DNA of 64,000 nt from assembly GCF_012295525.1 (NCBI RefSeq), contig NZ_CP051167.1, positions 124,001 to 188,000 on the forward strand, written 5' to 3'. The position numbers and the translations under genes were made by a program. The stretch is from Oxynema aestuarii AP17 (lineage in GTDB: Bacteria; Cyanobacteriota; Cyanobacteriia; Cyanobacteriales; Laspinemataceae). Positions 9,266 to 17,867 of this stretch are shown piece by piece. Positions within the stretch are counted from its first letter, which is position 1; the number at the start of each line of letters is the position of its first letter. Under the pieces are notes generated by a model, which was given only the letters and a program-made list of their open reading frames with translations, searched no databases and was not told the origin of the DNA.

Positions 9266-9635
9266 AAGTATTTCTCTCCTTGTCAAGAAAGATCGAACAA
9301 TGTTTTATAAGTCCATAAATTGAGGTGATTAATCCTCATAATTTTAGCATATTGCTCTTTTATGAAACAGGATTTACCCCCTGTTTTACAAAAGTCTTAG
9401 CCAATCGAAATGAAATTTAGAAACATCGCCAAGCAGAAAAGAAATAAACCGCAAAAATAAAAATCTCCTCTTTTCGTTTACCGCTTGCGATCGCCGAATC
9501 GATCTCGAATTGGGCTTGACATTTCCCCATGAAAAAGAGGGTTGTCGTTGGCGAGATAAAATAAAAAAAGCCGTCGTCAACCTGAAAATTTTTCAAAAAC
9601 GACGCATTTTAACCGATCGCGACTGAGAGAAAGTT
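9266..9635. other. AT-rich intergenic region, no gene seen
   Basis: 370 bp with a weak hairpin AAACAGG...CCTGTTT (about 9365-9386) that could end the hydrolase transcript. No conserved open frame longer than about 60 codons is convincing. A TTGACA (9516-9521) lacks a matching -10 at normal spacing. Confidence 0.4.
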
Positions 9636-11510
9636 ATGCAAACAGGGTATCGTTCTCCCCGCCGCCCGATCCGCCGTATCGTCCGTGGGATTGGGGTGGG
9701 ATTGTGCGGGGTGATGCTGACTTGTGTAGGGATAGCGGAGGGCGAACCCGGGCGGAGTGCGGAGCCGATCCCGGCAGCACCAACGCAATTATACCGGGCG
9801 ATCGCGCCGTGGAGCGGACGGTTAATTTTGCCGGAACCCTCCGTGAGAAGGGACGATGGGGGAGTCTATCTCGAAGTCGAAAATGCTCCCGAGACCTACC
9901 GCCACTTAATCGGCGAGCGGGTGTGGCTCACTTGGCATCCCGAATCGATCCACCAGGGGTGGTTAGAACGGGCGACCGTCGATCTTGAATTCGACCAAAC
10001 GACCCGTGAAAGTATGGAAAAAGGGAACGTACACCCGACCCGTTTAAATGGACGATCGCGGGTCAGTCCCTTAGAATCCTTGGCGGGAGGGCGATCGCGA
10101 GATAACGTCCGGGTCGAACTCGACGTGAGAAATGTAGAACGGCAAGGGGAAGAATGGGTCTTGCAAATTGGGGACGAACCGATCCAAATTGCGGGAATCG
10201 ATCGAGCCCTGATTCAGTTTATCGAACCCGTGGGCGATCGCCGCTATCGGGTGCGACATTACGATCCGAGTGACGGACGCTTCGACGCCGCCCTCGAAAC
10301 GATCGCCCTTCCCGACGCCGGAACCGTGATTCCCGGACAGGGAGTCGAGCAAAGTTCCATCGAGCAGATCGAGCGATCGCCCCTCAACGCCGAAGGGTGG
10401 TATATTTACGGACGCCGGGACGATTCCGGGACCTTTAACGTCGAAGCGCTGCAACCTGCAGCCCTATACGAACTCGATCCGAGTCAAATGGCGATCGGAC
10501 GCGCCGCCACCCGGGAGCATATTCTCGATCTTAAATGGGAGACGATTCCGATTCACGCGATCGAAACCACCTTATTAGACAACAACGGCGCCGCGTTCGC
10601 CGGATCGGTTCCGACGCCGAGTTCGATCGAACGGCGCACCCGAGAACTCTGGTCTTTGGGGGATGTCGCCCTCGTGTTGCATACCTTCGGGTGGCGCGGC
10701 GGCGAACGGGGAGACCCGCCGATTTTGGGCTTAGTCACCGGACATTTTGCCTTTGGATTCGCGGAAGTCGTGCGGGACGAATTCACCGGAAAGCTACGGT
10801 TTGACGTCGTTTACCGCCAAGTGTACGCCCACAATCGGGAAGGAATCGTCGCCGGGGCGATGGGTTCCGAACTCTATCTCGGCAGTTTGGAACGGGGGTG
10901 GATGTATACCCTGCCGATTTCCGACGTCATGGTGCGCCTTCCAGAGTTAACCGTCCCTTACCAAATGGGCGATCGCCGCTTCGACCCCCTCACCTTTATC
11001 AAACAAGAATTAGCGCTGATGGAAGCGCGCTATCGCACCGGACCGGGAAATGGTGCGTCCGTGGTCACTCCGGCAGTTTCTTGCGTCAAAGATGCCAATC
11101 AAGCCTTATATGGGGCGATCGTCCGCTTGCGCCGCGAAGTGTTGGAGGATCCCGAAGTACGAGAGTGGCTGCGATCGCATCCCGACCGTTACCACACCCG
11201 GCGCTTCCGACGACTGGAACGGTTACTCGCCGATTTAGAGCATTCGGTGTTGCTTCCCTTGGGATATATCCCCAAAAATTGGCAGCGCGACGAACGCGCG
11301 ATCGCCGTTTATCGGGACGGTCCGGGGGTCGGCGATCCGGGATTACTCGAAGCGCTCAAATCCTGGAAAACCATGCTTCCACGGCGCGCAGAACGGGAAT
11401 TATTGCAAGTTTTTGCCCGACATGGAGCGACGATGGTGGACGTTCAGTTTGCCGAGCTCGGGGGAGAGATTCCCGGAATCGAACCCCAACCCCCAACCAC
11501 GATTTTTTAA
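9636..11510 (+). CDS. Large exported protein of unknown function
   Basis: 624 residues beginning with a basic segment (Arg-rich, residues 6-17) and a hydrophobic stretch GIGVGLCGVMLTCVG, a signal peptide or anchor. The rest is soluble, rich in Arg, Glu and Trp, with regions such as RHLIGERVWLTWH, EGWYIYGRRDD and GVVxGHFAFGFAEVV-like text. The C-terminal 120 residues contain a helical block (EVREWLRSHPDRYHTRRFRRLERLL) and an NWQRDERAIAVYRDGPG segment. This looks like a conserved cyanobacterial protein sometimes listed as a predicted Abi/CAAX-type protease, but I see no multi-spanning protease core with EExxxR, so I do not use that name. It is monocistronic. Codon use matches its neighbours. 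Confidence 0.6.
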   Translation: MQTGYRSPRRPIRRIVRGIGVGLCGVMLTCVGIAEGEPGRSAEPIPAAPTQLYRAIAPWSGRLILPEPSVRRDDGGVYLEVENAPETYRHLIGERVWLTWHPESIHQGWLERATVDLEFDQTTRESMEKGNVHPTRLNGRSRVSPLESLAGGRSRDNVRVELDVRNVERQGEEWVLQIGDEPIQIAGIDRALIQFIEPVGDRRYRVRHYDPSDGRFDAALETIALPDAGTVIPGQGVEQSSIEQIERSPLNAEGWYIYGRRDDSGTFNVEALQPAALYELDPSQMAIGRAATREHILDLKWETIPIHAIETTLLDNNGAAFAGSVPTPSSIERRTRELWSLGDVALVLHTFGWRGGERGDPPILGLVTGHFAFGFAEVVRDEFTGKLRFDVVYRQVYAHNREGIVAGAMGSELYLGSLERGWMYTLPISDVMVRLPELTVPYQMGDRRFDPLTFIKQELALMEARYRTGPGNGASVVTPAVSCVKDANQALYGAIVRLRREVLEDPEVREWLRSHPDRYHTRRFRRLERLLADLEHSVLLPLGYIPKNWQRDERAIAVYRDGPGVGDPGLLEALKSWKTMLPRRAERELLQVFARHGATMVDVQFAELGGEIPGIEPQPPTTIF

Positions 11511-11941
11511 GGTTATCTTTAAAAAAGATTGAAATCCTTCTCGGTAAAATGAGGCTTCGATCGCACCGATCGCGGGCGCGCAGTTCTTCAGTTGTCCGCC
11601 GCGATCGGGGGTGAAAACGGGGACGTTCTTAGCCTCGACGAGTAACAAATTACCTCGGACGATCGCCGGAGAAAAGGCTCAGTTAAAATAGCAGTTAGAT
11701 TGGGGAAGTAGGCCGACCGTTCCCTTTAAATTTGTAACGGTTTTCCTCCAAAATGGCGATCGACCGAGAGCCTCAGAAATTTTACGGAGATTTTCGGCGA
11801 CCGAGACTCACAAATCGAGTCATTCGATCGCCATCCGCCGTTCGTTTAGCGACGCCTCCGGCGTATCGCCCCTTAACCTCGGGTTGTCGGTTTAACTTCG
11901 ATCGAAGAATATTTTTAGATTCAAAATAACCGAAAACGTAA
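11511..11941. other. Intergenic region with fragment of a dispersed repeat
   Basis: 431 bp, no convincing gene. Around 11845-11875 the sequence GCGACGCCTCCGGCGTATCG resembles the dispersed cyanobacterial element also seen at about 20620-20650. The last 60 bp are AT-rich and probably hold the promoter of the REC-kinase gene. Confidence 0.4.
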
Positions 11942-13348
11942 ATGAGTATTGAACCCCCAGAAAAAGCGCTCATCTTAATTGTCGATGACAGTGCGGCGAA
12001 TTTAGGAATTCTCTCGGAATTTTTAGCCAATGATGGTTATCGCGTCCGTCTGGAGAAAGATGGTAAAAGTGCGATCGAGGCGATCGAAGTGCAAAAACCC
12101 GACCTCATTTTACTCGATGCGATCATGCCGGGAATGGATGGGTTTGAAACTTGCAAGTGGTTGCAAGCTTCTGCTGACTTTAAAGATATCCCGATTTTGT
12201 TTATGACGGCCCTTTCCGACCCGGCAGATAAAGTGAAAGCCTTCGATCTCGGGGCGGTCGATTATTTAACTAAACCGTTTCAGCAAGAAGAAGTGCTGGC
12301 GAGAATTCGGCTACATTTACGACTGCGATCGCTCACCCAGACCTTAAAAGAGCAAAATCAACAACTGCAAAAAGAAGTTGAAGACCGCATCGAAGCCGAA
12401 GCCGCCTTACAAGAACTCGCCCGTACCTTAGAACAACGAGTGCGCGATCGAACTCTGGAATTATCAAATTCTTTTGAAGAATTACAAAACGCCCAAACCC
12501 AACTGATTCAAACGGAAAAAATGGCGAGTATCGGCGAAATCGTGGCAGGAGTTGCCCACGAAATCAACAATCCGATTGGGTTTATTGCCGGAAATTTAAA
12601 GCATTTAGAAGAGGCGATCGGTGAAATTCTCGACCATTTACAACTTTATCAAAACCATTGCCCGCCCTCGAACGCAGAAATTAAAGAACACGAAGAACAA
12701 ATCGACCTCAATTATTTAATTGAAGATATTCCCCACATGTTACACGCGATGAAATTGGGGGTCGATCGGATCGGCAATATTAGCATATCTTTACGAAATT
12801 TTTCCCGCGCCGACACTTCAAGTAAAGTGTTGGGAGATTTACTCGAAGGGATTGAAAGTACCTTGTTAATTCTCCAACATCGGTTGAAAGGCAATTCAAA
12901 TCGCCCGTCGATTAAAATTATAAAAGAGTATAACGAATTACCGCCCATTCCCTGTTATCCAGCCCAACTCAATCAAGTATTTATGAATCTGTTAGCCAAC
13001 GCGATCGATGCGTTGGAAGAAAAATATCAAACAGAGGACAAACAATTAAAGCTAAAAAGAGATAAAACACTAGAACCGCCGACCATTTGGATTGGGACCG
13101 AATCGATCGACGATCGCGGCGTGATTATTCGGATTGCGGATAACGGAGCGGGAATCGAACCGGAGATTTGCGATCGCCTTTTCGATCCGATGTTCACGAC
13201 CAAACCGAGAGGAAAAGGAACCGGGTTGGGGCTGTCGATTTCGCGACAAATTGTCGAAGAACGGCACGGGGGTTCGCTCACCTGTCACAGTATTCCCGGG
13301 GAAGGCAGCGAATTCGCGATCGCCATCCCGATAGAGGATCTCGAATGA
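11942..13348 (+). CDS. Response regulator-histidine kinase hybrid
   Basis: 468 residues, soluble. Residues 9-125 are a receiver domain: acidic pair D15-D16, phosphoacceptor D59 (LILLDAIMPGMDG), conserved T89 (FMTAL) and K111 (YLTKPF). A coiled coil (about 130-190, NQQLQKEVEDRIEAEAALQ) links it to a HisKA_3-like/HisKA region with H206 in GVAHEINNPIGFIAGNL. The ATPase carries NLLANAIDAL, DNGAGIEP, TTKPRGKGTGLGLSI and a C-terminal HGGSLTCHS. The order receiver-coiled coil-kinase means that phosphorylation of D59 by another kinase probably controls this kinase's output. No input or output gene is adjacent. The following wecB gene starts about 100 bp downstream on the same strand. Confidence 0.9.
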   Translation: MSIEPPEKALILIVDDSAANLGILSEFLANDGYRVRLEKDGKSAIEAIEVQKPDLILLDAIMPGMDGFETCKWLQASADFKDIPILFMTALSDPADKVKAFDLGAVDYLTKPFQQEEVLARIRLHLRLRSLTQTLKEQNQQLQKEVEDRIEAEAALQELARTLEQRVRDRTLELSNSFEELQNAQTQLIQTEKMASIGEIVAGVAHEINNPIGFIAGNLKHLEEAIGEILDHLQLYQNHCPPSNAEIKEHEEQIDLNYLIEDIPHMLHAMKLGVDRIGNISISLRNFSRADTSSKVLGDLLEGIESTLLILQHRLKGNSNRPSIKIIKEYNELPPIPCYPAQLNQVFMNLLANAIDALEEKYQTEDKQLKLKRDKTLEPPTIWIGTESIDDRGVIIRIADNGAGIEPEICDRLFDPMFTTKPRGKGTGLGLSISRQIVEERHGGSLTCHSIPGEGSEFAIAIPIEDLE

Positions 13349-13444
13349 GGAAAATTCCCAACGGGCGATCGCGTGCTCTTTCCAAATGGTGAGGGTTCGT
13401 GTCACGATGTTGCCCGTGTCCTTTGCTGTCTGCGGTCGAATCCG

Positions 13445-14596
13445 ATGGTCAATCCCGCTACCCGTGTCTGTATTGTTTTGGGAACTCGTCCCGAAGCGAT
13501 TAAATTAGCTCCGGTCATTCAAGCGTTCCGGCGATCGCCCACCTTTGACGTTCGGGTGGTGTTAACGGGTCAGCATCGGGAAATGGTCGCCCAAGTGATG
13601 GACCTGTTCGACCTCAGCGCCGAGTGCGACTTGGCGATCATGCAACCCCGACAGACCCTGACCGACATTACCTGTCGCAGCTTGCAAGGGTTAGAGCGCT
13701 TTTTCGAGGCAGATCCCCCGGATCTCGTCATCGTCCAAGGGGATACCACCACCGCCTTCGCCGCCGCCTTAGCCGCCTTTTACCGTCAAATTCCCGTCGG
13801 TCACGTCGAGGCGGGATTGAGAACCAACCACCTGTTCGATCCCTATCCGGAAGAAGCCAATCGGCGCCTGATTTCCCAACTCGCTCAACTCCATTTTGCA
13901 CCGACCGCGCGGGCCGTGGAAAACTTGCAAAGGTCCGGGGTGACTGGAACCATCCACCAGACTGGAAATACGGTGATCGATGCGTTGCTCTCCGTCGCCG
14001 ATCGCCAGCCCCCGTGCGAGGTTCCGGGATTGGACTGGTCCGCCCATCGGGTGTTGTTGGCGACAGTCCACCGCCGCGAAAATTGGGGGGACCCGTTACG
14101 AGAAATCGCCCGAGGGTTTTTACAAATTTTAGAGCGCTTCCCGGATACGGCCCTGTTGCTGCCCCTCCACCGCAATCCGACGGTACGCGAACCGCTACAA
14201 GGGTTATTGGGCGAGCATCCGAGGGCGTTTCTGGTCGAACCGTTAGATTATGCCGAGTTAGTCGGGGCGATCGCGCGCTGTTACTTGTTATTGACCGATT
14301 CGGGCGGCTTGCAAGAAGAAGCCCCCGCCTTGGGAAAACCCGTTTTAGTGTTGCGCGAGACGACGGAACGACCGGAGGCGATCGAAGCGGGAACGGCGAA
14401 GCTGGTGGGAACGAACGGCGATCGCGTCGCCACCGAAGCCGCCACCTTGCTCGACCGCCGCGACGCTTACGAAACGATGGCGATGGCGGTCAATCCCTTC
14501 GGCGACGGTCGCGCCTCCGAACGGATTTTAAAGATTGTCGGCGATTATTTTCGGAGTGCGTCGGATGTGATCGGCGGAACCGACGCGGATAAATAG
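13445..14596 (+). CDS. wecB: UDP-N-acetylglucosamine 2-epimerase (non-hydrolysing)
   Basis: 383 residues from the ATG giving MVNPATRVCIVLG; the frame is open 24 codons further upstream, but that extension overlaps non-coding-like sequence and is not family-like. The enzyme interconverts UDP-GlcNAc and UDP-ManNAc in the cytoplasm for surface polysaccharides. Family signatures in order: GTRPEAIKLAPVI, TGQHREM, VQGDTTTAFAAALAAFY, GHVEAGLRT, YPEEANRRL, TVHRRENWG, LHRNP, TDSGGLQEEAPALGKPVLVLR and TERPEAIEAGTAKLVG. Length and motifs are complete. It lies 42 bp before ddl on the same strand, so the two may be co-transcribed; both feed envelope synthesis. Confidence 0.95.
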   Translation: MVNPATRVCIVLGTRPEAIKLAPVIQAFRRSPTFDVRVVLTGQHREMVAQVMDLFDLSAECDLAIMQPRQTLTDITCRSLQGLERFFEADPPDLVIVQGDTTTAFAAALAAFYRQIPVGHVEAGLRTNHLFDPYPEEANRRLISQLAQLHFAPTARAVENLQRSGVTGTIHQTGNTVIDALLSVADRQPPCEVPGLDWSAHRVLLATVHRRENWGDPLREIARGFLQILERFPDTALLLPLHRNPTVREPLQGLLGEHPRAFLVEPLDYAELVGAIARCYLLLTDSGGLQEEAPALGKPVLVLRETTERPEAIEAGTAKLVGTNGDRVATEAATLLDRRDAYETMAMAVNPFGDGRASERILKIVGDYFRSASDVIGGTDADK

Positions 14597-14638
14597 ACCG
14601 ATCCAGTGTAGGAATAAAATTGAGAGTGAGAGGTTTGA

Positions 14639-15769
14639 ATGATGGCAAAATTGCGAGTCGGTCTGCTGTTTGGCGGGCGTTCTGGAGAACACGAGGTTTC
14701 GATCGTCTCGGGACGGGCGATCGCCCGAGCCCTGGCGGAGGAGTCGAACGCGACCCAGTACGAGACGATTCCTTTTTATATCGATAAAGAGGGATGTTGG
14801 CATTCCCCCGAGGTCTCCCGTCAAGTCCTCGACTCCGGGGAAGCCCTGGCGGTGCAAGGGATCTCGGCGGCAGCTTTGTGGCAGTTTCCCCCGGAAACCG
14901 CTTCGATCGACGTTTGGTTTCCGATCCTCCACGGTCCCAATGGCGAAGACGGCACGATTCAAGGGCTGTTGAGCTTGATGCGGGTGCCGTTTGTGGGCAG
15001 TGGCGTCTTGGGATCTGCGGTGGGGATGGATAAGTTGATGATGAAGACCGCCTTCGCCGAGGCGGGATTGGCTCAGGTGAACTATGTCGGCGTGACGCGA
15101 TCGCAAATCTGGTCCAATCCTTGCGTGTTTCCGACATTGTGCGATGACATCGAAGCGCAGTTAGGGGATTATCCTTATTTTGTCAAACCTGCCAATTTGG
15201 GATCGTCGGTGGGGATTTCTAAGGCGCGATCGCGCGCCGAACTCGAAACCGCCCTGGACAATGCCGCCAGTTACGACCGTCGCATCATCGTCGAGGCGGG
15301 GGTGACGGCCCGAGAGGTCGAATGTGCGGTGTTGGGCAACGATCGAGCGCAAGCCTCCGTCGTCGGCGAGATTAGTTTTAACAGCGATTTCTACGATTAC
15401 GAGACCAAATACACCGACGGACGGGCAAATTTGGCAATTCCGGCAGAACTTCCGGCAGAGGTGGCCGAACGGCTGCGGGAGATGGCAATCCGGGCGTTTT
15501 TGGCCGTGGATGCGGCGGGACTGTCCCGGGTGGATTTTTTCTACGTGGAAGCGACGGGAGAGGTGTTGATTAACGAGATCAATACGTTGCCCGGGTTTAC
15601 GGCGTTGAGTATGTATCCGCAACTGTGGGGGGCGTCCGGGGTGAGTTTTCCCCAGTTGGTCGATCGCCTGATCCGATTGGCACTGGAACGGCACGGGGAA
15701 GGGCTGCCCGAGTCGGCGTCATCGGGCGATCGCGCAACGTCTGCCGAGGAGAATCGCTCCCTCAAATAA
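14639..15769 (+). CDS. ddl: D-alanine--D-alanine ligase
   Basis: 376 residues; two ATGs in tandem (14639, 14642) follow GAGAGG. The enzyme joins two D-Ala using ATP to make the peptidoglycan precursor dipeptide in the cytoplasm. N-terminal [22 protein letters not shown] is diagnostic. It is followed by [34 protein letters not shown], the ATP-grasp [17 protein letters not shown], the EVECAVLGN segment, and metal/ATP residues in LSRVDFFY and [20 protein letters not shown]. It is complete. The last ~20 residues are a charged tail containing a HIP1 site. It is probably linked to wecB. An AT-rich inverted repeat (15810-15821 with 15845-15856) lies downstream, at the edge of a tnpB remnant. Confidence 0.97.
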   Translation: MMAKLRVGLLFGGRSGEHEVSIVSGRAIARALAEESNATQYETIPFYIDKEGCWHSPEVSRQVLDSGEALAVQGISAAALWQFPPETASIDVWFPILHGPNGEDGTIQGLLSLMRVPFVGSGVLGSAVGMDKLMMKTAFAEAGLAQVNYVGVTRSQIWSNPCVFPTLCDDIEAQLGDYPYFVKPANLGSSVGISKARSRAELETALDNAASYDRRIIVEAGVTAREVECAVLGNDRAQASVVGEISFNSDFYDYETKYTDGRANLAIPAELPAEVAERLREMAIRAFLAVDAAGLSRVDFFYVEATGEVLINEINTLPGFTALSMYPQLWGASGVSFPQLVDRLIRLALERHGEGLPESASSGDRATSAEENRSLK

Positions 15770-15809
15770 GGGGTTAAAAACAGGGTTTAAATTTCTCCCT
15801 AAATTCTCT

Positions 15810-15856
15810 TAAACTTACTCACTTTTTATGCTAAAATAAGAATTTGAGTAAGTTTA
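15810..15856 (+). repeat. Inverted repeat at left edge of the tnpB remnant; matches a direct copy at its right edge
   Basis: TAAACTTACTCA (15810-15821) pairs with TGAGTAAGTTTA (15845-15856) across a 23-nt loop. The right arm, as TTTGAGTAAGTTT (15843-15855), recurs in direct orientation after the tnpB remnant at 17176-17188. Such subterminal palindromes and matching ends suit an IS200/IS605-type element, and the pair gives the best guess at its limits (about 15.81-17.19 kb). The left hairpin could also stop ddl transcription. Confidence 0.5.
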
Positions 15857-15970
15857 GAAGGACTGAAGTCGCAAAAATCGCGGATTTCACCATCTCCATT
15901 GTTTTCTGCTCGTCTTTATGGTAGCTGAAGTTAGCCGAACAAAAAGATTGTTGAGAAGTTAAAAAAGTCA

Positions 15971-17113
15971 GTGAAAGGCTTTAAGACCAAGCTAGACTTA
16001 AATAACCGACAACGAACGCTGATGGCGAAACACGCAGGAGTTGCTCGACACGCTTGGAATTGGGGACTCGCTACCTGTAAGGAAACATTAGAAGCCGGAG
16101 GTAAACTGCCAACCGCCATAGACTTACACAAAAGATGAGTCGCCGAGGTGAAAAGTCAGAATCCTTGGTACTATGAAGTCTCTAAATGTAGCCCTCAAGA
16201 AGCGTTGCGAAACCTAAATAAAGCGTTTAAGCGAGTTGGGCAAGTCAACGGAACAGGTTTTCCCAAGTTTAAGAAAAAGAAGGTCAAAGATAGTTTTTAC
16301 CTGGAAGGAAGCATTAAAGTTTCCGGTGATTGGGTGAAGCTACCTCGGATCGCTTGGGTAAAAAGCCACGAACAGTTACCGCCAGTCCATCCTAAAAACG
16401 TCACCATAAGTAAACGAGCAGGGGACTGGTATATTGCCTTCAAAATTGATTTTGAACCATCCCCCCAACCCCCCTTTGAAAGGGGGGCGAAGGGGGGATA
16501 GAGAGCGGATTGGGGTAGATGTAGGAATTAAAACTCTCGCCACTCTGAGCGATAGTAAAACCTATCCCAATCCGAAAGCTTATCGTCAGGCTCAGAAAAA
16601 ACTAGCCAAACTCCAGAAAGAACTAAGTTGCCGTCAAAAAGGAGGTAAAAACCGAGAAAAAACGCAACTCAAGTTAGCTAAGACCCACCGACGCATCGCC
16701 GATATTAGAGCCGACCATCTACACAAGTTAACAACTTACTTAGCCAAGAACCACGGCGAAGTAAAAAGTGAAAAGTGAAAAGTGAAAAGGGGAAAGGGGA
16801 AATTGAAGACTTAAATGTGTCAGGGATGCTCAAAAATCACAAGCTGGCTGGTGCGATTGCGGATGGTGGGTTTTATCAATTCCGGTTTTATCAATTCCGT
16901 CGTCAGCTTGAGTATAAATGCGAGTGGTACGGGAGCAAATTAACGCTGATTGACCCGTGGTATCCCAGTTCGCAGATCTGTTCCAACTGCGGACACCAAC
17001 AAAAAATGCCCCTGGACAAAAGACAGTATGATTGTCCGAGCTGTCACGTCTCCATAGATCGTGACTTAAATGCGGCAATTAATTTGGAAAACGCGGAGAG
17101 TTCAGCCGTGTAA
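15971..17113 (+). pseudogene. tnpB: Decayed tnpB (IS200/IS605-type RNA-guided nuclease)
   Basis: Three consecutive frames together spell a TnpB: helical N-terminus (from GTG 15971, VKGFKTKLDLNN, GVARHAWNWGLATC), FPKFKKKKVKDSFYL, RuvC-I GVDVGIKTLATLSD, RuvC-II IEDLNVSGM, zinc finger CSNCGHQQ...CPSC and RuvC-III DRDLNAAINLENA. The catalytic Asp, Glu and Asp are still present. Damage: an in-frame TGA at 16136-16138; a 41-bp palindromic element at 16459-16499 that shifts frame just before RuvC-I; a purine tract with three AAAAGTG units (16764-16784) before RuvC-II that shifts frame again; and a 15-bp tandem duplication (16869-16898, FYQFRFYQFR). No tnpA is present. It cannot make full-length protein. 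The segment after the stop (17114-17190) is where a guide-RNA end would lie. Confidence 0.9.
16459..16499 (+). repeat. 41-bp C/G-run palindromic element, copy 1 (inside tnpB remnant)
   Basis: Imperfect palindrome: ATCCCCCC, AA, CCCCCCTTT, centre G, AAAGGGGGG, CGAA, GGGGGGAT. It reads as Pro/Gly-rich text in the tnpB frame and ends in a stop. The exact reverse complement occurs at 42147-42187 in the second tnpB, and a 40-bp form at 47994-48033. Confidence 0.95.
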
Positions 17114-17233
17114 GCAAGCGTGATGGAAAGGTCTCGGAAGATCCAAGCTAGGAACTAAACATCATACACTTAAGTTTGAGTAAGTTTTAGAGAGCGGTTT
17201 TTGATAAGATTGGCAAGACCCCAGCAAAATTTC

Positions 17234-17377
17234 CGCTCGGTAGGGGCGCTTCGCCAATCGCCTCGATCGGCGGGGGCGATCGTGCCGCGAATCGAATAAG
17301 GAGAGGAAGAGCGTGTATTCGAGATCGGTTAAGCCCTTGAAAACAAGCGTTCGCTCGGTAGGGGCGATTCGCCAATC
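17234..17377 (+). repeat. Direct repeat pair (26 bp each) spanning the start of the next gene
   Basis: Units at 17234-17259 and 17352-17377 begin CGCTCGGTAGGGGCG, differ at one base, and end TTCGCCAATC. The first is upstream of the gene at 17313; the second lies inside its first 25 codons. They resemble the GTAGGGGCG...TTCGCCAATC elements dispersed in many cyanobacterial genomes. Confidence 0.85.
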
Positions 17378-17867
17378 TCACCTACCTGGAGCCAAAGATC
17401 GCCGCCAACTGGAACGATTGCGCCGTTTTGTTCCCCCCGAGTCTTCGCCCCGAACCCCCCCGGCGATCGCCACCCAGTTGACGCCGATGCAAGAGCGGCA
17501 AGTGCAGCGCCTGCGCTCGTTCGTCCCACCGAGGCGATACGGCTTCCCCGTCGCCGAGCGATCGCCGCGACCGCGCCCCCGTCGTTCCCGTCCGTCGGTG
17601 ATGTTGCACCTGTTGGTCCACCACGGTTGGGTGTACTGGACCGGGTTGTGGGTGGCGTGCGTGCTGAGTGCGGCGGTGGCGGCGGCGATGTTGATTAATC
17701 CCCGTTTTACCGAACCGACGGCTGGGGCGATCGCTCCGAGTCCGGTGGAAACCCAGCAGGATTTACCGCCGTGGCTGTTCGGGGCGATCGCCGTCGGTTG
17801 TGCGGGCGGTTCCTTGGTCGTCTCCCGATGGTTGCAGGGAAACGACCCGTCGCGATCGGGTTCTTAA
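17313..17867 (+). CDS. Small membrane protein, basic N-terminus, two membrane segments
   Basis: GTG start with AAGGAGAGG about 7 bases upstream, a good ribosome site. 184 residues. The first ~95 residues are very basic and Pro/Arg-rich and contain an internal repeat: RRQLERLRRFVPPE (about 31-44) and ERQVQRLRSFVPPR (about 61-74). Two hydrophobic segments follow, VYWTGLWVACVLSAAVAAAML (about 110-130) and WLFGAIAVGCAGGSLVVS (about 155-172). This suggests a cytoplasmic basic tail on an inner-membrane protein. No family is recognised. Its stop overlaps that of the convergent CHAT gene (TTAA, 17864-17867). A dispersed repeat element has contributed residues near position 15-22. Confidence 0.65.
   Translation: MYSRSVKPLKTSVRSVGAIRQSHLPGAKDRRQLERLRRFVPPESSPRTPPAIATQLTPMQERQVQRLRSFVPPRRYGFPVAERSPRPRPRRSRPSVMLHLLVHHGWVYWTGLWVACVLSAAVAAAMLINPRFTEPTAGAIAPSPVETQQDLPPWLFGAIAVGCAGGSLVVSRWLQGNDPSRSGS

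Noticed and set aside
13624-14592. Plus-strand 322-codon frame overlapping wecB
   Set aside because: Arg-rich shadow of a GC-rich gene; wecB in the other frame has all family motifs.
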